From: an uncultured Spirochaetales bacterium
GTDB taxonomy: Bacteria > Spirochaetota > Spirochaetia > Sphaerochaetales > Sphaerochaetaceae
Reading direction: 5' to 3'
Assembly (NCBI GenBank): GCA_934247875.1
Contig: CAKQJZ010000068.1
Location: 1 to 10,820, forward strand
DNA: 10,820 bases
Position numbers and translations under genes: made by a program. Shown piece by piece: positions 1-7,022 of the stretch. The notes under the pieces were generated by a model that did no database searches, was not told the DNA's origin, and was given only the letters and a program-made list of their open reading frames with translations. Positions within the stretch are counted from its first letter, which is position 1. Each line of letters begins with the position of its first letter.

Positions 1-162
1 TCTCTTTTCTCCTTTTTGGTTTTTTAGCAATTACACAATAAAAGAAAAGAGATGGCTTTTTCAATCATAACCATCCCTTAATTATTTTCTTTTTCTTCTT
101 ATTATTACCCACAACTATGCACGAAGCCTCTATTTTTATGTCATTTTAGGTATAGTAAAACT

Positions 163-531
163 ATGTTCATTAAGGTAGTGCCAGATAATAAGAATGGAAA
201 AGATGGCTATTATTGTTCTCTCGTTGAAGCTAATGGGAGAATGGCAAGTCTATGCATAAAGTGAAGGCTAATCTCGGATTTCTAGTCGCATTCCATATCT
301 TAAGGCTGCATTCAGCAAGGAAGAGCCTAAATTGTTTTTACAAAGAGAAAAAAGATAAGATGGAAAAGAAAGGCTAAACTCAAGTTCACTGCAACAATTA
401 TAGATGAAAATGGAACAGTTGTTGAATGAGAAGCTGTGATAGAGATTCCAAGTCCCAATAATACGTGAAGAAGAAGTATAAACCAAGGACTAAAACTAAT
501 AGTAAGAAAGCTTCAAAACAGACTAATACAT
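163..531 (+). pseudogene. Decayed transposase-like gene, at least four frame disruptions
   Basis: No intact reading frame survives, but protein-like pieces follow one another in order on the plus strand. From the ATG at 163 one frame reads MFIKVVPDNKNGKDGYYCSL and ends at a TGA at 262. A second frame (from 246) gives KSMHKVKANLGF. A third (287-355) gives RIPYLKAAFSKEEPKLFLQR. The first frame resumes at 358 (KLKFTATIIDENGTVVE, TGA at 427, then EAVIEIPSPNN). A lysine-rich piece follows from about 465 (KKKYKPRTKTNSKK). The opening MFIK-V-P-NGK-YY--LVE, then K-NLGF and PYLKAAF, resembles from memory the N-terminus of IS4/IS1634-type transposases. No catalytic DDE region is present, so this would be a 5' remnant only. 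The family is uncertain; that the gene is broken is clearer than what it was. Confidence 0.5.
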
Positions 532-604
532 CAAGGAGAGAGATTCTAATGGAAAAATCATTTCAGCTTAAAACCACCTTGAAAGATTTAGTCCCTAAAA
601 AAAT

Positions 605-678
605 AGGTGTCGATCGGATTCGAACCGATGAAAAACGGTTTTGCAGACCGTCCCCTTAGACCGCTCGGGCACGACACC
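605..678 (-). tRNA. tRNA-Cys (anticodon GCA)
   Basis: The minus strand folds into a full cloverleaf. The acceptor stem GGTGTCG (678-672) pairs with CGACACC (612-606). There is a short CCC/GGG D stem with a GG-containing loop. The anticodon stem ACGGT/ACCGT encloses CTGCAAA, giving GCA. The variable region is TTTTC, and the T arm ATCGG-TTCGAAT-CCGAT is perfect. Position 73 is T, the discriminator base typical of tRNA-Cys. No CCA is encoded, so it must be added by nucleotidyltransferase. The 3' end runs into TATTTTTTTAG, a T tract that may help transcription end. Confidence 0.96.
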
Positions 679-694
679 ATAAATGTACTCATTC

Positions 695-723
695 ACATTA
701 GCAGAGTGAAATGATTAAATCAA
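695..723 (-). promoter_or_regulatory. Probable sigma-70 promoter of the tRNA-Cys gene
   Basis: On the minus strand, TTGATT (723-718) and TAATGT (700-695) are separated by exactly 17 bases. The -10 is preceded by TGC, an extended -10 element. Transcription would start roughly 10 to 15 bases before the mature tRNA 5' end at 678. This suggests the tRNA is made independently of the unknown gene upstream. Both hexamers are imperfect, so the call rests on spacing and position. Confidence 0.5.
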
Positions 724-746
724 GTAGGATTTTCAAAATCCTGCTT
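722..746 (-). terminator. Hairpin overlapping the stop codon of the 392-residue gene; weak terminator candidate
   Basis: Twelve-base arms (722-733 and 735-746) surround the TGA stop codon (735-733) of the minus-strand gene. In the minus-strand RNA there is one C-A mismatch four bases from the outer end. The core GGATTTT/AAAATCC is perfect. The downstream minus-strand sequence is TGATTTAATC, a poor T tract, so termination would be partial. The hairpin also lies at the -35 of the tRNA promoter. Confidence 0.35.
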
Positions 747-1911
747 CCTGAAAAAAGAGTGGCTTTGAAATCTTCTTGATAGCGCTGAAAGAAGTATCTG
801 CTTTCAAGTCTATGAAGCTCTTAGTGCGCTTAAACAAAAAGCCACTTGGCGATACTGTATTGGTATAGAAGCCTAATCCCATGCGCGGGTTATCATAGTT
901 TATGAACGCATTGCCAATATAGATTGTCTTGGATTCTCCAGGAGCAAGTGCAAAGTTATCAGCACCTTTAGGGCCTGCATTGAAGCCAATTGATAGCGAC
1001 ATGACTTCAGGTGCTGCGCCATCAAAGAGCGCCCAAGGAGCATCTGAGCGTCCATAGTAGTTCTCGCATAGCGCAACATTAGGAAATGCATATATTTCTT
1101 CATCTGCTGTATTTGGTGTGAATGAGATATATAGAAGCTGTGTCAGAGGATTTATTACAGATATCCAGCTGACATCCCCATCTTCTGGTGCTTTGCCTAT
1201 TATGAAGTCATAAGTGCCAGTTGGAGGTGGTACGATAGATATATCAATAGTGCTTCCACTAGCTGAAGGAGCCTTCTTGAGTTCTTCAAAGACAACACCT
1301 GGTTCAAGCCTGTTAACGCCGCTCTCACGCTTTGATATCGGATAAGAAGAGAAGTATCTGGCATTCGTATTTATGAAGCTTCCTGTCTCAACTTGTGGAA
1401 ATGAGAGCATGCTTGTAAAGCTAGGATTGCCTCTCAGTACTTCATCTCCGGTATTGGTAAGACGCAGCGCAGTATATAGCACATTGTTCTCTGGCAGCAC
1501 TACATCGACACGTGCAAGATGGAATTTATTTCCAAGCTCACGTGATTTCATCTCTGAATATTTCCAGAGTGCTGAATATTCATCTTCGATTCCGTAGCGC
1601 TTGAGCATCCAATATGTACTTGAGGAGTTTATGCGCTCTTCCTGGGTATCAGGGAAGTTGAAATATGCGCCACCAGCTTGATACAGCCCCTGTTTCTGCT
1701 GCCACCAAGAGCCATTTTCATCTGAAAAAACACCGGAGCCTGTTCCTCTGAAATAAGGCAGAGAGAAAGGAGAGAGACGTGAGCCATTATTCATCAATGC
1801 ACTCAGCTCAACTGCGACCTCCCCCTGGTCTTCAATTACAGCGCTGAACTCTCCATTCGACATATATGTAGCATATCTGCCTTCCCATAGAGCCAGTCGT
1901 CTTATATCCAT
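733..1911 (-). CDS. Conserved-looking protein of unknown function, 392 residues
   Basis: I do not recognise this protein. The ATG at 1911 is preceded by AAAAGGGA about ten bases upstream, an acceptable ribosome binding site, and the frame ends in TGA at 733. There is no signal peptide and no membrane segment, so it is probably cytoplasmic. The protein is rich in aromatic residues, Gly, Ser and Pro, and looks beta-rich throughout. Notable patches are RLALWEGRYATYMSNGEFSA at the N-terminus, GGAYFNFP near residue 80, and a middle stretch (about 145-170) reading like a beta-sandwich strand pair (YTALRLTNTGDEVL). It is divergent from the alpha-galactosidase gene across only 63 bp, so a role with the same carbohydrate (for example a mutarotase-like or sugar-binding sandwich fold) is plausible, but that is inference from context. 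Its end touches the tRNA-Cys promoter. Confidence 0.85.
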   Translation of the reverse strand: MDIRRLALWEGRYATYMSNGEFSAVIEDQGEVAVELSALMNNGSRLSPFSLPYFRGTGSGVFSDENGSWWQQKQGLYQAGGAYFNFPDTQEERINSSSTYWMLKRYGIEDEYSALWKYSEMKSRELGNKFHLARVDVVLPENNVLYTALRLTNTGDEVLRGNPSFTSMLSFPQVETGSFINTNARYFSSYPISKRESGVNRLEPGVVFEELKKAPSASGSTIDISIVPPPTGTYDFIIGKAPEDGDVSWISVINPLTQLLYISFTPNTADEEIYAFPNVALCENYYGRSDAPWALFDGAAPEVMSLSIGFNAGPKGADNFALAPGESKTIYIGNAFINYDNPRMGLGFYTNTVSPSGFLFKRTKSFIDLKADTSFSAIKKISKPLFFQEAGF

Positions 1912-1946
1912 ATAGCAAATTCCCTTTTCTTAGAATATTATTAGTT

Positions 1947-1956
1947 ATTGTACAAT
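1947..1956. promoter_or_regulatory. Perfect 10-bp palindrome ATTGTACAAT in the divergent promoter region
   Basis: The 63-bp gap between the unknown gene and the alpha-galactosidase gene contains ATTGTACAAT, its own reverse complement. It presents the -10-like hexamer TACAAT on both strands (1951-1956 plus, 1952-1947 minus). It could be a symmetric -10 serving both genes or an operator half-turn long. No convincing -35 is found at 16 to 18 bp on either side. On the plus strand a start set by this -10 would leave the ribosome binding site (AGAGG, 1964-1968) at the extreme 5' end of the transcript. Confidence 0.35.
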
Positions 1957-1974
1957 GATTTTTAGAGGCAAGCT

Positions 1975-4230
1975 ATGATAGATATAAAACAAAATTCAAT
2001 ATTTCATCTATATACAAAGAATACAAGCTACATATTCGCGCTTCTGAGAACAGGGCTTCTTGAGCACATCTATTACGGAAGAAGATTGAGAGACCCATTC
2101 TTCAGCCTATCAGCTATAAAAGAGAAGCATATCATAGCACCTGGCAGATCCACTTTAGCACTTAAAGATATCGAAATCTCTGAAAATGATACATGCCTTG
2201 AGCTTACAAGGGAAGGCAAAGGCGACTACAGAACACCTTCTATCGCAGTAAGTTTTGGAGAAGATGGAGAGCGCACTCTCAATCTGAAGTACATAAGCTA
2301 TAAAGTCACAGATGGCATTGTGCGTTTCCGCGGTCCAGTAATGCCTGAAGCTATTGGGACTGAAAGCGATGCAATGACTCTCGAAATCACATACAAAGAT
2401 GAAGAGAGCGGCATCAAAGTGCTAGACTATTACACTGTCTTTGAAAATGCTGATGTCATTACAAGACGCAGAGTTGCTATAAATGAAGGCAAGTCTACAG
2501 TCGTTTTAAGATCTCTTACTTCTGGCACAATTGCACTAAGAGAGAAAAATCTTAAGCTCCATACATTCCAAGGTGCTTACTTAAGAGAAAACAGAGAAGT
2601 GATTACTGAGCTTAAGGAAGGCACATACATCACAGAGTCAAGGCATCTGGCATCTGGCCCTGATGCTAATCCTGGCTTCATCATTGAAGGCAATGAAGGC
2701 TCATACGGCTTCAACTTGATCTACTCAGGCGCACATCGAGAGTCTATTACTGTAACGCCATTCAATCTTACTCACATTGTCTGGGGCATCAACCCTGATA
2801 TGTTCTCATGGCCTCTTAAGAGCGGCGAGAGCTTTGAGAGCCCTGAGTGCACAATGGCATTTTCTCCTACTCTTTCAGGCTTAGAGAATATCTACCATAG
2901 CTTTATTGAAAACCACATCAGACGCGGACTCTGGAAGAATAGATTAAAGCCTTTGATGTTCTCAACTAAAGAGTGCTTTGGCTATAACGTCAATGAAAAG
3001 AATATCGCACTTCTATCAAGCCACGCTAAAGAGCTTGGCTTTGAAGGCATCATAATCGATGATGGCTGGTTTGGTGCAAGAAGAAATGAGAGAACAAGCC
3101 TTGGAGATTGGTATGCAAACACTATGAAGTTCCCTTCAGGCCTCGTTGCAACAGCAAATGAAATACACTTAAGCGGACTTCTATTCGGCCTCTTTATGGA
3201 AATCGAGTGCGTAAGTGAGCATAGCGAGCTATACCGCCACCATCCAGATTGGATTATAGGAAAGAGTGCTGATTCTAATGCTTTCTCTCGCTATGAGAAT
3301 CTTCTCGATCTTACACGTGAGGATGTTCAGGATTGGGCTATAGACACAATAAACAGAATAGTTGAGATTGCTAAAGTAGATTACCTGAAATGGGATATGA
3401 CAAGGCTCTCATCAGATCTAAGCTCCCATAAGAGCATCAAAGACGGTGGCAGATTCGCGCACCTTTATATGCTTGGCCTCTACCGCATACTAGATGCAGT
3501 AACTAAACGCAATCCGCAGCTATATATCGAGAGCTCTCTATCAGGCGGCTCTAGATTCGACCTTGGAATGCTTTCATACTCAGCTGCAATATCCTTAACA
3601 GAAGACAGTGACTCATACTCAAGAATGAAAACACTAGAGGGAATTTCAAAACTTTATCCTCTCTCTGTTATATCAACAACAATCACTCCTTCTCCTAACT
3701 CAAAGAGTGGAAGAATAATCGATGATGAGACTAGATTCAACACAGCTGTCTTTGGATCTCTCTCATACTCTATAGAGCTTCTGAAAACAGAGCGAAGCAC
3801 TAGAGAGAGGATTAAATCGCAAATTGATTTCTATAAAGCATATAGACCTTTATTGCAGCTTGGAAAGTTCTCTTCAAAGAGTGATGGAGAGCGAACTATC
3901 TGGAGAGTAACGAATAGCGATGCATCGACTATCATCGCACTCTATTTCCAGCGCTTAAGAGAGCTCAATACTCCTGTAGAGAGAATCAGGATTCCAGAAG
4001 CCAATGAGAGCTACGACTATCAGTTCTTTGCGCGCGACCATTACCAGAGCGAGGTTGAAGAGCTCCTCTTCCCTCAGGAGCCTGAATGCTATAACATTTC
4101 TGGAGATAGTCTTAAGTGGGCAGGCATCTCACTTATTGAACAGATATCAGGTACAGGAGAAAGGGATGGAATGAGAAATCTTCCAGACTTCTCTTCGAGA
4201 TTATATATTATCAAAAAGGTAGTAGATTAA
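1975..4230 (+). CDS. Alpha-galactosidase-like enzyme, glycoside hydrolase family 36
   Basis: This 751-residue protein has the length and order of GH36 enzymes: an N-terminal beta-supersandwich (about 1-310), a catalytic (beta/alpha)8 barrel (about 325-640) and a C-terminal beta domain. Family members cleave alpha-1,6-galactosides such as melibiose and raffinose by a retaining mechanism. Motifs seen: IIDDGWFGARR (360-370) followed by SLGDW and KFPSGL; SELYRHHPDW (417-426); KWDMTR with the predicted nucleophile D474; SGGSRFD (523-529); and RFNTAVFG (587-594). No signal peptide, so the substrate would be split in the cytoplasm after import. The ATG follows AGAGG by six bases. Odd points: the family motif around the acid/base (WTSDDTD) reads SLTEDSD here, placing E543 where Asp is expected; the Cys before SGG is Ser521; FEPEMV reads MEIECV. 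Specificity may therefore differ from classical alpha-galactosidases. It probably forms an operon with the next gene, 2 bp downstream. Confidence 0.9.
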   Translation: MIDIKQNSIFHLYTKNTSYIFALLRTGLLEHIYYGRRLRDPFFSLSAIKEKHIIAPGRSTLALKDIEISENDTCLELTREGKGDYRTPSIAVSFGEDGERTLNLKYISYKVTDGIVRFRGPVMPEAIGTESDAMTLEITYKDEESGIKVLDYYTVFENADVITRRRVAINEGKSTVVLRSLTSGTIALREKNLKLHTFQGAYLRENREVITELKEGTYITESRHLASGPDANPGFIIEGNEGSYGFNLIYSGAHRESITVTPFNLTHIVWGINPDMFSWPLKSGESFESPECTMAFSPTLSGLENIYHSFIENHIRRGLWKNRLKPLMFSTKECFGYNVNEKNIALLSSHAKELGFEGIIIDDGWFGARRNERTSLGDWYANTMKFPSGLVATANEIHLSGLLFGLFMEIECVSEHSELYRHHPDWIIGKSADSNAFSRYENLLDLTREDVQDWAIDTINRIVEIAKVDYLKWDMTRLSSDLSSHKSIKDGGRFAHLYMLGLYRILDAVTKRNPQLYIESSLSGGSRFDLGMLSYSAAISLTEDSDSYSRMKTLEGISKLYPLSVISTTITPSPNSKSGRIIDDETRFNTAVFGSLSYSIELLKTERSTRERIKSQIDFYKAYRPLLQLGKFSSKSDGERTIWRVTNSDASTIIALYFQRLRELNTPVERIRIPEANESYDYQFFARDHYQSEVEELLFPQEPECYNISGDSLKWAGISLIEQISGTGERDGMRNLPDFSSRLYIIKKVVD

Positions 4231-4232
4231 AA

Positions 4233-5192
4233 TTGAATAATATCGTAGTAGCAGGTGCCGGCGTATTCGGCACAGCAATAGCAGAACGTCTCTCATGGAA
4301 CAGAGAAAACAATGTAACACTTCATACAATTGAACTTGATGTTGAGAAAGACATCAATGAAAACCATAAGAACTCTAAGTACTTCCCTACTAGATTCCTC
4401 AACAGCTCTATAAAAGCAACAAGCAACGACGATGTCTTTGAGAATGCTGAGATCATAATGCTTGTACTTCCTTCAAAGGTAATTGTCCCATTCTCTGAGA
4501 GAATCAGGAACAAGGCAAAAGGCAATCCACTTGTAATAAACCTCGCAAAGGGAATGAGCGATGAGGGCGCATTCATTACAGAAGATATCCCATTTGAGCG
4601 CACAGCAAGCATGAAAGGTCCTTCATTCGCAATCGAGACTATAAATGGATTCCCAACTTCATTTACATTTGGTGGAAAGAAGTCAGATTTCGATTATTTC
4701 AAGAATACTATTCTTCCAGAGACTGGTTTCACTCTCGACTACTCTGAAGATGTCAGAGCTGTAGAGCTTCTCTCGATTTTGAAGAATATGTATGCAATAG
4801 CTATCGGCTTGGTATCTGGAAAATACAACAGCCCAAACGTAGACTTCCTTGTCTACACTAAGGCTGTCAACGAGATGAGAGAGCTTCTGGCTATGTATGG
4901 ATGCGAGAGAGATGTAATATTCCGCTATGCAGGAATCGGAGACTTGGGACTCACAGCGCTCAACGACCTTTCCAGAAACAGAACTTTTGGAATGCTTATT
5001 GGCAAAGGCTTTGCATTCAATAGCGACACAAACTCTTCAACAGTCATTGAAGGCCAGAGAACTATCAAGCTCATCGGAGAGTTCACAAGAGAGAGAGGAG
5101 AAAGCGATAAATTCCCATTAGTACAGGCTCTATATAGCCTGCTTTATGAAGGCAGCTCCCTGAACGATTACATTATCAGCGCATTGGCTTAA
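4233..5192 (+). CDS. gpsA: NAD(P)+-dependent glycerol-3-phosphate dehydrogenase (GpsA-like)
   Basis: GpsA reduces dihydroxyacetone phosphate to sn-glycerol-3-phosphate in the cytoplasm, supplying the backbone of phospholipids. The 319 residues are close to the usual size. The N-terminal Rossmann motif GAGVFGTA is at 8-15. Further family motifs are NLAKGMSDEG (103-112, with K106), GPSFAIE (129-135), LKNMYAIAIG (183-192, with the likely catalytic K184), GIGDLGLT (234-241), SRNRTFG (247-253) and VIEG (271-274). The start is TTG at 4233: only this position keeps the glycine-rich motif complete at the N-terminus, and AAAAAGGT lies about 12 bases upstream. It begins 2 bp after the alpha-galactosidase stop, so the two are probably cotranscribed and translationally linked, a pairing with no obvious metabolic logic. 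Its 3' end overlaps the convergent lipoprotein gene by 17 bp. Sequence is somewhat divergent from E. coli-type GpsA, but the motif set is complete. Confidence 0.88.
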   Translation: MNNIVVAGAGVFGTAIAERLSWNRENNVTLHTIELDVEKDINENHKNSKYFPTRFLNSSIKATSNDDVFENAEIIMLVLPSKVIVPFSERIRNKAKGNPLVINLAKGMSDEGAFITEDIPFERTASMKGPSFAIETINGFPTSFTFGGKKSDFDYFKNTILPETGFTLDYSEDVRAVELLSILKNMYAIAIGLVSGKYNSPNVDFLVYTKAVNEMRELLAMYGCERDVIFRYAGIGDLGLTALNDLSRNRTFGMLIGKGFAFNSDTNSSTVIEGQRTIKLIGEFTRERGESDKFPLVQALYSLLYEGSSLNDYIISALA

Positions 5193-5880
5193 GAGAGAAA
5201 GCAACTGTTACTGCATCGCTGATTGAGATTCTATCAGCGTAGTACTCTGTGCTTGCAGCAGATGCTGCTTCTTTGTAGAGCATTGCGTTGTCATAGCGTG
5301 GTGCGTAATAGCTGCTATTGCTGTCGCTTATAGCAATAACGCTCTCAATCTCATACCCAAGCGCATTAGCATATGTCTTTGCTTTTTCATAAGCATTGAG
5401 CACTGCTTCTTCTCGCGCGCGCATTATCTCAGCTGTTTTGTCGCTCTTATCTAGTACTACAGATGAGAGCGATAGTCCATCGATTGATGAAAGCCTATCA
5501 AATAGAGCACCTATTTTATCGAGATCTTTGAGCTTTACTTCAATCGATTCATTAGCGCTTTGGCCTTGAAGTGTCCTCACTCCATCAATCCACTCATAGT
5601 AAGGACTGCTTGAGATATAGCTTGTAGTTATATTCTCTCTGGCAACACCAAACTCACCAGAGAGAATATCGAGTGCATTTCCTATGAGAGTACTGACATC
5701 TCGCCTTGCCTCTTCTGCGCTATCTCTCACAACACTAGAGTAGATTGTAAGAGACGCAATATCGGCATCTACCTTTATATTCGCATTCCCGCTAACAGTC
5801 ACAGTCGATGAAGAATCCTTCAGTGTTGAACAAGATAAGAGCATAAATGCTGCAAGAGTGATAATCAGTGCTTTTTTCAT
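5176..5880 (-). CDS. SIMPL-domain (DUF541) lipoprotein
   Basis: This 234-residue protein starts with a lipoprotein signal: MKK, a hydrophobic stretch, then the lipobox LLSC with the lipidated cysteine at C17. It would be anchored in a membrane facing the periplasm. The mature part fits the SIMPL domain: TVTVSGNANIKVDADIASLT near the N-terminus (family pattern V-V-G-G-----PD-A-------), a helical segment with repeated Ala/Glu (EEARRDVSTLIGNALDIL), the ENITTSYIS strand, and the conserved-looking late segment AREEAVLNAYEKAKTYANAL followed by G. Members are often described as oligomeric envelope proteins, with no agreed enzymatic role. A strong AAAGGAG lies eight bases before the ATG, overlapping the stop region of mrp, which ends 9 bp upstream, so both are in one minus-strand operon. 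The last 17 bp overlap the gpsA end, leaving no room for a separate terminator. Confidence 0.85.
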   Translation of the reverse strand: MKKALIITLAAFMLLSCSTLKDSSSTVTVSGNANIKVDADIASLTIYSSVVRDSAEEARRDVSTLIGNALDILSGEFGVARENITTSYISSSPYYEWIDGVRTLQGQSANESIEVKLKDLDKIGALFDRLSSIDGLSLSSVVLDKSDKTAEIMRAREEAVLNAYEKAKTYANALGYEIESVIAISDSNSSYYAPRYDNAMLYKEAASAASTEYYADRISISDAVTVAFSLKPMR

Positions 5881-5889
5881 AGTACTCCT

Positions 5890-6813
5890 TTATTTCTTTC
5901 TAGATGGACAATTGGATGTGCAGCTTGCACATGCACTTGGAGAACAGCTAGATGTTCCCAAGAATGATGTGTCACGCCCTGTTGAGCATGCTGTGCCATT
6001 ATTGATTGCATCAGCAATAGCTCTGAATGCATCGCGTGAAGGGTGCATCCCCTCTTCCTTTGCCCAGTTCTCACCTTTGTCTTCAGCTCTGCATAGATCG
6101 ACTTCCATTGGAATAGCACCTAAGAATGGTACATGCATCTCAGAGCACATATTCTTGCCGCCGTCTTTGCCGAAGATATAGATCTCTTCTCCGCAATGAG
6201 GGCACTTGAGCCCAGACATATTCTCAATTACACCTATAATAGCCATGCCACACTTTCGCGCAAATGTTACGCTGCGCTTTGAGTCAAATACTGCAACTTG
6301 CTGTGGTGTTGTGACTATGATTGCTCCTGTTAGAGACATTACAGACTGGATAACAGTGAGCTGCTCATCTCCTGTTCCAGGAGGAGTATCTATCAATAGA
6401 TAGTCTAATGTGCCCCACTCTGTATCGCCTAAGAATTGTCTTATTGCGCTATTCTTCAAAGAGCCACGCCAGATTACAGGTGCCTCTGGGTCCTCTAGTG
6501 CAAATGAAAGAGACATTACTTTCAGTCCCTTTCTTACTTCAACTGGGTTCATTGTGATGCCATCTGGGCTAGATAGCTCCATGCCTTCAGCGCCAAGCAT
6601 CTTAGCAACGTTTGGTCCATGAAGATCGACATCGAGCACACCTACTGTGCATCCCATATCCACAAGCTCATTGGCAAGGTTTATTGTTACAGTAGTCTTT
6701 CCTACTCCACCCTTGCCTGACATGATCATGATCTTGCGGCTTATCTTATCCATGCGCTCATTTATTCTAGCGCTTTGTGCCTCATATTCATCCATTTGGT
6801 TATTTTCAGCCAT
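5890..6813 (-). CDS. mrp: Mrp/NBP35-family P-loop ATPase, Fe-S cluster carrier
   Basis: Mrp/ApbC/NBP35 proteins are homodimeric cytoplasmic ATPases that bind and transfer Fe-S clusters. The 307 residues show the deviant Walker A MSGKGGVGKTT (31-41), the switch-like DVDLHGPN (61-68), LLIDTPPGTGDE (139-150), TTPQQVAVFD (168-177) and ENMSG (197-201). The metal-binding CPHC is at 204-207 (C204, C207), the pair that bridges a cluster between monomers. The N-terminal MIP18/DUF59 domain of many bacterial Mrp proteins is absent; instead there is a short charged leader of about 25 residues. Unusual is the C-terminal tail (about 274-307), low in complexity and with five cysteines (C276, C290, C295, C298, C302) ending in basic SRKK. 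The start ATG is preceded by AAAAGGAG. The gene leads an operon with the SIMPL lipoprotein and is divergent from oadGAB. Confidence 0.93.
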   Translation of the reverse strand: MAENNQMDEYEAQSARINERMDKISRKIMIMSGKGGVGKTTVTINLANELVDMGCTVGVLDVDLHGPNVAKMLGAEGMELSSPDGITMNPVEVRKGLKVMSLSFALEDPEAPVIWRGSLKNSAIRQFLGDTEWGTLDYLLIDTPPGTGDEQLTVIQSVMSLTGAIIVTTPQQVAVFDSKRSVTFARKCGMAIIGVIENMSGLKCPHCGEEIYIFGKDGGKNMCSEMHVPFLGAIPMEVDLCRAEDKGENWAKEEGMHPSRDAFRAIADAINNGTACSTGRDTSFLGTSSCSPSACASCTSNCPSRKK

Positions 6814-6912
6814 TATTAACTCCTTTTAATAGAATAACACCAAAGAGACTCTATGAAAACGACATGATAGTAAACCAGGCCGGACACTTTGTAATCTTTA
6901 GTATTAGAAGCA

Positions 6913-6943
6913 ATTATATCGATAAAAAAATAATTGAATTCAA
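6913..6943 (-). promoter_or_regulatory. Possible mrp promoter
   Basis: On the minus strand a perfect TATAAT (6918-6913) is preceded by TTGAAT (6943-6938) at 19 bp, longer than optimal. It would give an mrp leader of about 95 bases. The -35 lies inside the left TTGAATTCAA palindrome, so a regulator bound there could act on both divergent operons. The spacing makes the -35 doubtful; the -10 is better supported. Confidence 0.35.
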
Positions 6944-6963
6944 TTTTTGATTGTTGAACTCAA
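6934..6963. promoter_or_regulatory. Two TTGAAYTCAA palindromes 20 bp apart, candidate operator pair
   Basis: TTGAATTCAA (6934-6943, extending to the 14-bp perfect palindrome AATTGAATTCAATT at 6932-6945) and TTGAACTCAA (6954-6963) begin exactly 20 bp apart, about two helical turns, so bound dimers would sit on the same face. The right copy contains the oadG -35 hexamer. The left copy overlaps the possible mrp -35. The arms TTGA-TCAA are identical in both. The size is typical of dimeric winged-helix or TetR/MarR-type regulators, but no regulator gene is in the window and none can be named. Confidence 0.45.
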
Positions 6964-6983
6964 AATATGCTTTCTGCTATAGT
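6954..6983 (+). promoter_or_regulatory. Promoter of the oadGAB operon
   Basis: TTGAAC (6954-6959) and TATAGT (6978-6983) are separated by 18 bp, and the -10 is preceded by TGC, giving an extended -10. The start would be near 6990, leaving a leader of about 33 bases that ends in AGGAG (7011-7015) before the oadG ATG. This is the best sigma-70 type promoter in the window, fitting a highly expressed pump. Confidence 0.65.
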
Positions 6984-7022
6984 GAGAGGTGAAAGCTTAA
7001 TATTTTAGATAGGAGTTTGATA

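Noticed and set aside
1..52. Inverted repeat TCTCTTTTCT (1-10) with AGAAAAGAGA (43-52), possibly an IS end or terminator
   Set aside because: The arms are pure pyrimidine/purine in an AT- and T-rich stretch, the loop is 32 bases, and no matching copy or target duplication was found near the transposase remnant.
465..659. 64-residue plus-strand open frame starting at GTG
   Set aside because: It runs straight through the antisense of the tRNA-Cys gene and has no ribosome binding site. Its lysine-rich first half is better seen as part of the decayed gene.
5217..5239. Perfect 7-bp stem CGCTGAT/ATCAGCG near the gpsA-lipoprotein junction
   Set aside because: It lies inside the lipoprotein coding sequence and has no T tract on either strand, so it is not supported as a terminator.
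7017..7022. TTG at 7017 as the oadG start
   Set aside because: It would sit one base from AGGAG; the ATG at 7023 has the normal seven-base spacing and fits the family N-terminus.
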